NCBI GenBank assembly: GCA_015488875.1
Contig: WFMX01000230.1
Location: 1 to 7,037 of the forward strand
Length of the DNA: 7,037 nucleotides
Reading direction: 5' to 3'
DNA from: Campylobacterota bacterium
Lineage (GTDB): Bacteria; Campylobacterota; Campylobacteria; Campylobacterales; Sulfurovaceae
The notes beneath the pieces were generated by a model. It was not told where the DNA came from, made no database searches, and saw only the letters and a list, made by a program, of their open reading frames with translations. Shown here one piece after another: positions 1 through 5,795 of this stretch; position 1 is the first letter of the stretch, and each line of letters starts with the position of its first letter. Position numbers and translations under genes: made by a program.

Positions 1-32
1 CTCATAAGCATAATGGTGTTGCAGTTTAAGCC

Positions 33-93
33 GAGGTCTGGTTATTCATGATGCATTCCGCTACGCTCCACGCATCACAAATCACCAGACCCC
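33..93 (-). repeat. Long imperfect inverted repeat, probable minus-strand RNA hairpin
   Basis: Bases 33-56 pair with 70-93. The outer 8-bp arms (35-42 GGTCTGGT and 84-91 ACCAGACC) are perfect. On the plus strand 19 of 24 positions pair, with four A-C mismatches and one T-C. On the minus strand all four A-C positions become G-U wobbles (34/92, 47/79, 48/78, 55/71), giving 23 of 24 paired and a single mismatch at 43/83. The apical loop (57-69) reads GGAGCGTAGCGGA on the minus strand and has two GGA trinucleotides. The hairpin lies 140-200 bases beyond the stop of the minus-strand TPR gene. No T run follows it, so it is not an ordinary intrinsic terminator. It could be a small RNA, a 3' UTR structure, or a REP/MITE-like palindromic repeat. 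Which of these cannot be decided from one copy. Confidence 0.6.
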
Positions 94-101
94 CTATCGT
101 T

Positions 102-137
102 TCCATATATCCAAAAAGGTGTGTTGATTTATATGGA
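102..137. repeat. 8-bp inverted repeat with a 20-base loop
   Basis: TCCATATA (102-109) is the exact complement of TATATGGA (130-137). A further CCCC (91-94) and GGGG (141-144) could close an outer helix around it, but that would compete with the end of the larger hairpin at 33-93. The arms are symmetrical, so no strand is preferred. Function unknown. It may be part of the same structured element as the larger hairpin. Confidence 0.35.
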
Positions 138-222
138 GCAGGGGAGTAGTTATTATCTATTTTTTTAATAGAATTTATATTATGTTAACCAAAGAGTTGA
201 AATTTATCATATATACTCAAAG

Positions 223-241
223 AGCAGATAATTTATCTGCT
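223..241 (-). terminator. Palindrome across the TPR stop codon, weak terminator candidate
   Basis: AGCAGATAA (223-231) and TTATCTGCT (233-241) form a perfect 9-bp palindrome around base 232. As RNA it would make a 7-bp stem with a 5-base loop. The TAA stop of the minus-strand TPR gene (235-233) sits in the loop region. On the minus strand it is followed only by CTTTG, so the U tract expected of an intrinsic terminator is poor. It could instead protect the 3' end of the mRNA, or be chance in AT-rich DNA. Confidence 0.3.
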
Positions 242-1582
242 ACCGACGATTATAGGTTTTTGACACTCTTGTATCTTCTCCCAATGCTCTTTGATCTCTT
301 TCTCTTTGAGACCCTCTTTTTCGACTACTTTTTCCATGATGCCATAAGCCTTTAGGCAATTATGCTTCTTGTAATACCCCCAAGCTTCTGAGTCTAGGTA
401 GTAGGTATTGTCAGGCTGTTGCTTTAGTGCATTATGTATGATCTCTAAACCCTTGTCCACATCTATATCTTTATCTATGAGAGTATAAGCATAATAGTTG
501 AGATATATACTGTCATCTACACCAAGTGTCATAGCCCTATCAAAGAGTTTGATTATCTCTTTGAGGGTATCGGGATCATCTTTGTTGGATGCATCCTCGT
601 AGATTAGTATAGCTTTTTCTGCTAGCCATCTAGGATCTTCATCTTTCAGATAAAACTTTTCCGATAGCATTTTTGCTTTTTTAAATCTCTTCTCTTTTTT
701 GTACAGATCATAGAGTATCTCATTATCTGCCCCATTGGACTCTAAAAAAGATATCAACTCATTGAAGTTTTTATTGTAAAGATATATCTCTATAATTTTA
801 GAGAGGTACTCTTTTTTTGGAAACTTTTCATATAATGCTTTGTAGACCTCTAATATACTATCTATATCTTGATCTTTGACATACAGATCAATCAATAGTT
901 TGTAAACCTCCTGTGAGGAGTCTTCTATGCGTCTATGTGTCTCTAATAATTGAATAGCCTTTTTTCTATTTTTGAGATACTGTGCCTCTATGGCGGCTAT
1001 CTTTATGAGTATGTTTTCATTTTTTGTTTTCCGATAGAGCTTACTGAGTAGCTCTATTCCTTTTTTATACTCACCCAAAAATAGATAAGGGTTGGCTGCC
1101 AACTCCAGATCAGATGCATCGTCTGAATGTTCTACTAGGTAACTACCTATTTTTTGTGCTTTTTTGAACGATCTATTGTCCATATATAGTGCCATCAACA
1201 ATCTCCTGCCCGTCAAATCATTGGGATTGTTGTCACTCCATACTTTTAGTTTTTTGATGCTTTGGCTTATGCTTGTCTTGCTGTATATACTATTGCTGAC
1301 TTCCTTGAAGAGATACTCTTTCTTTCCAGTAGCTTCGTATAATTTATCGTATACCTCCCTACTTCGTGAAAACACCCTATTCTCTTCAAGCCATATGGCT
1401 CTTATGATCCACTCATCTTCACTCAAATTATCTATGATTATATTTTTCTCATGTCTCTTGTCGTTTGATGTAGATATCTTGGCTGTATTGATATTGGCAC
1501 TAGATAGCTCTGCAGCCATGACACTCTCTGTCGTCAAGAGGATGATAGAGAGTAGAGTAGTTTTTATATGATACCTGGACAC
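233..1582 (-). CDS. Exported tetratricopeptide-repeat (TPR) protein
   Basis: 449 residues. The N-terminus is a Sec signal peptide: positive residues R3 and K7, a hydrophobic core at about 8-17, and a likely cleavage site after VMA (residue 23). The mature protein should therefore be periplasmic or attached to the envelope. The rest is almost entirely helical and degenerate-TPR in pattern from about residue 75 to 430. The clearest repeats are at 160-183 (LGEYKKGIELLSKLY) and 393-420 (DSEAWGYYKKHNCLKAYGIMEKV). TPR arrays are protein-binding scaffolds; no enzyme motif is seen. The start is GTG, supported by AGAGGT at 1597-1592, nine bases upstream. The first 19 bases overlap the YkgJ-family gene, which argues for translational coupling. 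It is the last gene of the trmN6-like/ykgJ-like operon. Its partner is unknown; lipoprotein sorting, outer-membrane assembly and secretion are all possible and none is shown. Confidence 0.85.
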   Translation of the reverse strand: MSRYHIKTTLLSIILLTTESVMAAELSSANINTAKISTSNDKRHEKNIIIDNLSEDEWIIRAIWLEENRVFSRSREVYDKLYEATGKKEYLFKEVSNSIYSKTSISQSIKKLKVWSDNNPNDLTGRRLLMALYMDNRSFKKAQKIGSYLVEHSDDASDLELAANPYLFLGEYKKGIELLSKLYRKTKNENILIKIAAIEAQYLKNRKKAIQLLETHRRIEDSSQEVYKLLIDLYVKDQDIDSILEVYKALYEKFPKKEYLSKIIEIYLYNKNFNELISFLESNGADNEILYDLYKKEKRFKKAKMLSEKFYLKDEDPRWLAEKAILIYEDASNKDDPDTLKEIIKLFDRAMTLGVDDSIYLNYYAYTLIDKDIDVDKGLEIIHNALKQQPDNTYYLDSEAWGYYKKHNCLKAYGIMEKVVEKEGLKEKEIKEHWEKIQECQKPIIVGSR

Positions 1583-1941
1583 TCTTTTTTTACCTCTTCT
1601 TTATCTGATTTGTATTGATCCCAAAATGGAAATGTGCGACACTGTAGCGGTCTCACAGGATATATGGAACAGCCTTTTATCTCATCATCAAAGAATATAC
1701 AAGCATGATCGCCCTCCACTTCTCTGAACTTTTCAACTAAACTATATCGATGTTTAATTTTTTTTAGATATATTATAGCGAAATTTTCTACTGATAGTTC
1801 TAAAAAATTTGATATTGCCTCAATTTCTTTATATTTCACCCATATATAACCGCTCTCACCTGTACAGCAATGACCACCACATGAGAGACATGCGGATGGG
1901 TCAAACTTGTATTCATATCCATCTTTTACTATCAGATCCAT
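1564..1941 (-). CDS. YkgJ-family cysteine-cluster protein (putative metal-binding)
   Basis: 125 residues, cytoplasmic, with no signal peptide. It has eight cysteines in the arrangement of the YkgJ/UPF0153 family: CxxCxxxCC at 18-26, C81, C91 followed by IYPVRP and C101, then TFPFW and C121 near the end. The family is described as a putative zinc- or iron-chelating domain, and the biochemical role of most members is unknown. The ATG overlaps the upstream methyltransferase stop by one base (TAATG), with a ribosome site AAAGGTG at 1955-1949 inside the end of that gene. The downstream TPR gene starts within its last 19 bases, and the GTG of that gene shares two bases with the C121 codon. The length is normal for a compact member. 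The family call is firm; the bound metal and the function are not known. Confidence 0.88.
   Translation of the reverse strand: MDLIVKDGYEYKFDPSACLSCGGHCCTGESGYIWVKYKEIEAISNFLELSVENFAIIYLKKIKHRYSLVEKFREVEGDHACIFFDDEIKGCSIYPVRPLQCRTFPFWDQYKSDKEEVKKECPGII
1592..1597 (-). promoter_or_regulatory. Ribosome binding site supporting the GTG start of the TPR gene
   Basis: AGAGGT on the minus strand, nine bases before GTG at 1582 and inside the YkgJ-family reading frame. It supports the GTG, which alone gives a full signal peptide; the next in-frame ATG (residue 22) would remove it. Confidence 0.6.
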
Positions 1942-2636
1942 TAAAAATCACCTTTCATACTGTGAGTATCAGCTTCATCAAAAGCTGAACTTGACTCTGC
2001 TAAATATCTGCTACTCTCATCGAAAACTACCAATGGTGGCAACACTTTTGTCGTAGACTTAGAGTTCATTCGAGCCGACACCAATACCAATTTGGACTCT
2101 CTGTCTATCTTGGAGTGTACAAATCTTATGACCTCTGGATTTATCTGGTTTGATCGTAACTCACAGAGTATATTGTCTATCTCTTTTGCATCATAACAAA
2201 ATATAAACCTTCCTCTTGGTTTTAGTAACGATTTGACATTTTTGACAAATCCATCAAGAGGCAGATGTGAAGCATACCTAGCGATACTTAGATGCTCATC
2301 CTGACTCTGTACGGAACCATTACCATAAAATGGTGGATTTGAGATGATCATATCAAATTTTTCACCGATATCAAATGATGAAAAATCTCCTAAATATAGA
2401 TTTGCCTTTAAGTTATTGATAGATAAATTGAGCTTTGCATAGGAGAGCATATTCTCTTGCTTGTCTATGAGACTCATGTCTACGACAAAATCTCGACTTA
2501 CCAAAAGTGACAAAATGCCGACTCCGCAGCCAACATCCAAAACTCTCCCTTTTGGATTAAAAGACCTAATGAAGTGATATAAAAATATAGAGTCGCTATT
2601 GTAGCTGTAGCCACTTGTAGGTTGATAAAGAAACAT
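1941..2636 (-). CDS. trmN6: TrmN6-like tRNA1(Val) adenine-N6 methyltransferase
   Basis: 231 residues from the ATG at 2636. Members of this family (E. coli YfiC/TrmN6) methylate N6 of A37 in tRNA1(Val) using S-adenosylmethionine. The class I fold is clear: motif I VLDVGCGVG at 32-40, an acidic residue at the end of strand 2 (D58), and the N6-adenine catalytic motif NPPFY at 100-104. The N-terminal YQPTSGYSYNSDSIFL is the substrate-side motif typical of this family. The reading frame can be extended to a TTG at 2657, but that start has no ribosome site, whereas the ATG at 2636 follows GGAG at 2644-2641. It is the first gene of a three-gene overlapping operon. The C-terminus (after about 195) is Ser-rich and less typical. 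The tRNA target is inferred from the family; another N6-adenine or glutamine substrate is possible. Confidence 0.8.
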   Translation of the reverse strand: MFLYQPTSGYSYNSDSIFLYHFIRSFNPKGRVLDVGCGVGILSLLVSRDFVVDMSLIDKQENMLSYAKLNLSINNLKANLYLGDFSSFDIGEKFDMIISNPPFYGNGSVQSQDEHLSIARYASHLPLDGFVKNVKSLLKPRGRFIFCYDAKEIDNILCELRSNQINPEVIRFVHSKIDRESKLVLVSARMNSKSTTKVLPPLVVFDESSRYLAESSSAFDEADTHSMKGDF

Positions 2637-2640
2637 AAAA

Positions 2641-2644
2641 CTCC
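2641..2644 (-). promoter_or_regulatory. Ribosome binding site deciding the trmN6-like start
   Basis: GGAG on the minus strand, four bases before the ATG at 2636. The longer reading starting at TTG 2657 has no purine-rich site upstream, so the shorter protein is preferred. Confidence 0.6.
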
Positions 2645-2677
2645 ATATGAGATACAAAATAGATAATCAAAGTCTGT

Positions 2678-2683
2678 ATTTTA
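2678..2683 (-). promoter_or_regulatory. Candidate -10 box for the trmN6-ykgJ-TPR operon
   Basis: TAAAAT read on the minus strand, in the 72-base gap between divergent genes. It would start transcription near 2671 and leave a leader of about 35 bases before the ATG at 2636. No TTGACA-like -35 box is seen, which is normal for sigma-70 promoters in Campylobacterota. Confidence 0.45.
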
Positions 2684-2695
2684 TCTTTATTTCGG

Positions 2696-2701
2696 TAAAA
2701 T
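2696..2701 (+). promoter_or_regulatory. -10 box immediately before bpt
   Basis: TAAAAT in the context CGGTAAAATCGCG, preceded by T-rich sequence (2677-2692) as in Campylobacterota promoters. Only seven bases separate it from the bpt ATG, so the start site would fall on or next to the A of the ATG. No Shine-Dalgarno sequence is present. This predicts a leaderless mRNA. Confidence 0.55.
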
Positions 2702-2708
2702 CGCGATT

Positions 2709-3464
2709 ATGAATGAAAAAGATAACTTACTCAACCCTCCATCGACAGACTTCTCTATGCTAGATTATGAGTGTGCATATCTGCCTCAAAAGCAGGTCAG
2801 AATGAACTACAAATATGTACCAGATGCCCATCAAGCTTTTGCTTCGGCAGTGATACATAGAGGCTGGAGGAGATTTGGAAAATACTACTTTCATCCTGTA
2901 TGTGATGGATGCAACGAATGCAAGAGTATACGAATAGATGCAAAAAATTATATCTATACAAAGTCTCAAAAAAAATCCATCAAGAGAAATAGTGATACAG
3001 AGATCATAGTACAAAAACCGACACTCACACAAGCACACATAGATCTATACAACAAGTATCATGCATACAAAGAGTCAAAGGATGCGTGGAAATTTAAAAA
3101 CATAACTCACAGAGAGTACAATGAAAACTTTGTAGATGGAGCTCAGACATTTGGCAAGGAGGTATTGTATATAAGAGATCAGAAGCTAGTAGGAGTAGAT
3201 CTTATAGATATATTGGATGACGGCATATCCTCTATATACTTCTATTATGACCCTGACTATGGTAGACTCTCTCTAGGTACATACTCCCTACTCTATCAGA
3301 TAAATTTAGCCAATATACTAGATCTTAAGTGGATCTATTTGGGTTATTGGGTCGATGGATGTAAAGCCTTTGCCTATAAGCCAAAGTTCCAACCACAAGA
3401 GTTGCTTGATGGTTTTCCAGATATAGACCAAAAAGCTGATTGGAATATATGCAACTTGACATAA
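2709..3464 (+). CDS. bpt: Aspartate/glutamate leucyltransferase (Bpt/Ate family)
   Basis: 251 residues, the usual length of bacterial Bpt. This family moves leucine (or arginine in Ate-like members) from aminoacyl-tRNA to N-terminal Asp or Glu of proteins, marking them for ClpS-ClpAP degradation in the cytoplasm. Family signatures are visible: CAYLPQKQVRMNY at 22-34, HRGWRRFG at 50-57, then CDGCNEC at 65-71 and SIRI at 73-76. In the C-terminal GNAT-like half, YFYYDPDYGRLSLGTYSLL and YLGYWVDGCKAFAYKPKFQPQELL are the conserved blocks. C22, C65, C68 and C71 match the cysteines that bind an Fe-S cluster in eukaryotic ATE1, so a cluster is possible. The start at 2709 lacks a ribosome site; an internal ATG at 2757 (residue 17, just before the conserved CAYLP) also lacks one. 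It is divergent from the trmN6-like operon and 91 bases ahead of the cyclase gene. Confidence 0.92.
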   Translation: MNEKDNLLNPPSTDFSMLDYECAYLPQKQVRMNYKYVPDAHQAFASAVIHRGWRRFGKYYFHPVCDGCNECKSIRIDAKNYIYTKSQKKSIKRNSDTEIIVQKPTLTQAHIDLYNKYHAYKESKDAWKFKNITHREYNENFVDGAQTFGKEVLYIRDQKLVGVDLIDILDDGISSIYFYYDPDYGRLSLGTYSLLYQINLANILDLKWIYLGYWVDGCKAFAYKPKFQPQELLDGFPDIDQKADWNICNLT

Positions 3465-3511
3465 AATAAGAATTTTTATCACATGAGCTAGATTTATTCA
3501 CAATTATATAG

Positions 3512-3517
3512 TAAAAT
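3512..3517 (+). promoter_or_regulatory. Candidate -10 box for the cyclase-methyltransferase operon
   Basis: TAAAAT in the 91-base gap after bpt. It would start transcription near 3524, giving a leader of about 32 bases before the ATG at 3556. The box lies inside a small palindrome, ATAGT (3508-3512) and ACTAT (3520-3524), which could bear on regulation or be chance. No intrinsic terminator is seen between bpt and this site, so read-through from bpt is also possible. Confidence 0.45.
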
Positions 3518-3555
3518 AAACTATTAGCTATCAAAGCACCCAAAGGACTTATGTC

Positions 3556-5160
3556 ATGAAAAATATCTTAATTTATATACTATTGTTACTTTCGCCAACT
3601 CTATTGCTATCAAATACAAGCCCACAATACTATGTGCAGACAGATAGTAATATATCAAATAACAAGATAATGGAGAATGAAGATTTACTCTTTTTGGATA
3701 ACTCTTCAAATCTGAAAAGTGCCATCATTCCACAGCACTCATTATGGATAAAAGATATCTCATATGATAATCCACTCATAGCATCCTCTAAATATAAACG
3801 ACTAGAGGGTGATCAAACTATATTTTATCATATAGACAACCCCTCTCTATCGCTTCTGATAGACTTGGAAAATCTTTTGCCAAACAAATCCGAGATCAAT
3901 CTCACAGGTTGGATATCTATAAATTCATTCTATTATGGAGTGATGTTCTCTCTCCTTATCTATGTCATCTTTTTTAGCTACATCTTCAAACACAAAAGTT
4001 TTTTATACTATTCATATACACATATTGCACTTATGGTTTTTTTGCTTGATGCAGATGGATGGTTACAAAAGATATTTTGGGATGCTTACCCTATGCTCAG
4101 CACAGTAACCATACCTATCACTATGGCACTCTCCATTTCGTTGATAGCTATCTTTTCGCGTATGTTATTGTCTACAAGAGAGTTATCAAAGAAGATTGAT
4201 ACTATTTTGATCTTATTAATATTGATAAATATTATATCTTCTCTCTTGATCTTTTTTGTCTCATCCGATATCGCTAGCATGGCTATAGAGTATATCTCTT
4301 TTGTTACTCTAGTATACTTGATATATACCACTCTATATATATTGCTCACTAGACAGTATAAGAGTCAGCGATATTTTGTTGTGTTGTGGGAGATACTTCT
4401 ATTGTCACTATTTGTAGAGTATCTCAGATATTTGGACTATATCCCATCCAATATCTTGACATCTTTTATATTTAAAATAGTGATACTTTTTGAGCTTATA
4501 GCTATATCTATGGCTACTATTTCGCAGAGATATAAACAGCTAGAGAAAGAGATAATAGAGGTGAAAGAGTCAGCAAAAGAGAATGCACTCAAACTATCTC
4601 AGATGAATTTTGACGAGAAGAGACTACAGCAAAAACATGACTTACTCAACAAGCTAGCAGGTACAGATGGTCTCACAGGACTCTACAATAGAAGAGAGTA
4701 TTTCAATATATGCGAATCACTGATATTTCGTGCCAAAAATGAGTTTGCCGCTTACTCAATGATGATGCTAGATTTGGATCACTTCAAAAATGTCAACGAT
4801 ACATATGGACATGATATAGGCGATGTAGTACTCAAAACTGTCACGAAAGCTATCACGGAAGCCAAGAGAGAGGATGATGTATTTGGAAGGATTGGGGGCG
4901 AAGAGTTTGCCTTTTTTATGCCAAATACCTCGGCACCAGAGGCGGAGGAGATAGCAAATAGCTTTTGTCAATTGGTCAGTAAATTACAGATAGATACAGG
5001 CAAAGAGATCATCAAAATCACGGTAAGTATAGGACTAGCATCAGACTCACATCGCCAATTTACTCTATCTGAATTGATGAAGTCGAGTGATGTGGCATTA
5101 TATGAGGCAAAAGCAAGCGGACGAAACAAGGTGGTCTCTGTAGAGGCGATACCTAGATGA
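3556..5160 (+). CDS. 7TM membrane diguanylate cyclase (GGDEF protein)
   Basis: 534 residues; should make the second messenger c-di-GMP from two GTP at the inner membrane. An N-terminal signal segment (3-19) is followed by a short periplasmic part (about 20-122) where 7TMR-DISM proteins usually carry a ligand-binding domain. About seven membrane segments follow at roughly 124-144, 150-165, 181-203, 214-236, 243-264, 273-291 and 300-321. A charged coiled coil (325-365) leads into a complete GGDEF domain: DGLTGLYNRR (371-380), DLDHFKNVND (406-415) and GGEEF (447-451). R438 and D441 form the RxxD product-inhibition site at its usual spacing before GGEEF, so the enzyme looks active and feedback-controlled. 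The ribosome site AAAGGA (3542-3547) is eight bases before the ATG. An earlier ATG at 3551 ends after one codon. The periplasmic part is short and poorly matched, so its signal is unknown. No EAL domain is present. Confidence 0.92.
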   Translation: MKNILIYILLLLSPTLLLSNTSPQYYVQTDSNISNNKIMENEDLLFLDNSSNLKSAIIPQHSLWIKDISYDNPLIASSKYKRLEGDQTIFYHIDNPSLSLLIDLENLLPNKSEINLTGWISINSFYYGVMFSLLIYVIFFSYIFKHKSFLYYSYTHIALMVFLLDADGWLQKIFWDAYPMLSTVTIPITMALSISLIAIFSRMLLSTRELSKKIDTILILLILINIISSLLIFFVSSDIASMAIEYISFVTLVYLIYTTLYILLTRQYKSQRYFVVLWEILLLSLFVEYLRYLDYIPSNILTSFIFKIVILFELIAISMATISQRYKQLEKEIIEVKESAKENALKLSQMNFDEKRLQQKHDLLNKLAGTDGLTGLYNRREYFNICESLIFRAKNEFAAYSMMMLDLDHFKNVNDTYGHDIGDVVLKTVTKAITEAKREDDVFGRIGGEEFAFFMPNTSAPEAEEIANSFCQLVSKLQIDTGKEIIKITVSIGLASDSHRQFTLSELMKSSDVALYEAKASGRNKVVSVEAIPR

Positions 5161-5176
5161 TACGAGAAGGAAAAAT

Positions 5177-5779
5177 ATGAAAAAAGATCACTTTGCACAC
5201 AAATCAAAATCTTGGGATATGAGTAGTAAGAGAGTAAAGAATGCAAAATCTATAGCTGATGGTATATTAAAAAATATTAAATTATCGAAAGATATGTGCT
5301 TGATGGATTTTGGTGCAGGTACTGGTCTGCTGAGTTACTTTGTCGCGACATATGTAGATACGATAGTAGCCGTAGACAACTCGCCATCTATGCTAGAGGT
5401 ACTTAGACAAAAGAGTGATGAGATAGAGTGCCACATAGAGATGATAGAGGCTGACCTGTCTATAGATAAGATAGATAGGGAGTTTGATGGTATCATATCA
5501 TCGATGACTCTACATCATTTAGAGGATACAACTGCCCTACTCTCCTCTATGTATGATATGCTAAAGCCAAATGGATTTGTGGCATTAGCAGATCTAGATA
5601 GTGAAGATGGCACATTCCATAGTGACAATGAGGGGGTTTTTCATTTTGGTTTCGATAGAGATATTTTGAGAGATATCGCCAATGCTGTAGGTTTTAGAGA
5701 TATCACCTTTGAAACCGTAAGTAACATATCCAAGCCACATAGTGATTTTACTATATTTCTTATGACTGCCAAAAGATAG
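5177..5779 (+). CDS. Class I SAM-dependent methyltransferase, substrate unknown
   Basis: 200 residues, cytoplasmic. Rossmann methyltransferase motifs are clear: MDFGAGTG at 43-50 (SAM-binding glycine loop), D67 at the end of strand 2, AD at 92-93, and the post-motif MTLHHLED at 110-117 typical of UbiE-like enzymes. The opening DHFAHKSKSWD and the later DGTFH...VFHFGFDR are characteristic of a widespread small family with no assigned substrate. It lacks the NPPF motif of N6-adenine methyltransferases, which points to a small-molecule target. The gene begins 16 bases after the cyclase stop, with a good ribosome site AGAAGGA (5165-5171) five bases before ATG, so the two are almost certainly co-transcribed. 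Whether the products act together is unknown. It converges with nosD, with only 16 bases between the stop codons. Confidence 0.85.
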   Translation: MKKDHFAHKSKSWDMSSKRVKNAKSIADGILKNIKLSKDMCLMDFGAGTGLLSYFVATYVDTIVAVDNSPSMLEVLRQKSDEIECHIEMIEADLSIDKIDREFDGIISSMTLHHLEDTTALLSSMYDMLKPNGFVALADLDSEDGTFHSDNEGVFHFGFDRDILRDIANAVGFRDITFETVSNISKPHSDFTIFLMTAKR

Positions 5780-5795
5780 AGATATAGACAAGGCA

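Larger units (their letters stand above)
1..232. other. Gene-free left edge of the window
   Basis: No credible coding region is seen here. From base 1 the plus-strand frames close at 6-8, 27-29 and 49-51, so at most the last residues of an upstream gene could be present, and nothing identifies one. The stretch is locally GC-richer at about 31-95 than the AT-rich remainder. It contains two inverted repeats and one palindrome, listed separately. Bases 145-222 are AT-rich and show only a weak 6-bp hairpin (156-161 with 167-172) around a T run. Confidence 0.6.

Noticed and set aside
7..15. Lipoprotein reading of NosD (C15 as lipobox)
   Set aside because: This refers to residues 12-15 (ATAC) of NosD, encoded at 6966-6977. 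The -3 residue is Ala rather than Leu/Val/Ile, and NosD proteins normally carry an ordinary Sec signal peptide.
1..51. C-terminus of an upstream plus-strand gene (frame closing at 49-51)
   Set aside because: Only 16 codons are in view and they run into the hairpin arm; nothing supports a real protein.
33..93. Integron attC site
   Set aside because: The hairpin has no RYYYAAC/GTTRRRY core sites at its ends and no gene cassette or integrase is visible.
33..93. Intrinsic terminator or known housekeeping RNA (SRP RNA, tmRNA, RNase P)
   Set aside because: No T run follows on either strand, and none of the conserved sequence blocks of those RNAs is present.
1164..1571. 135-codon open frame on the plus strand
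   Set aside because: It is antisense to the TPR gene, lacks a ribosome site, and its hydrophobic protein is explained by the reverse complement of a Lys/Glu/Asp/Ser-rich helical sequence.
4086..4349. 87-codon minus-strand frame inside the cyclase
   Set aside because: It is a shadow of the membrane-helix region, with no ribosome site or recognisable protein features.
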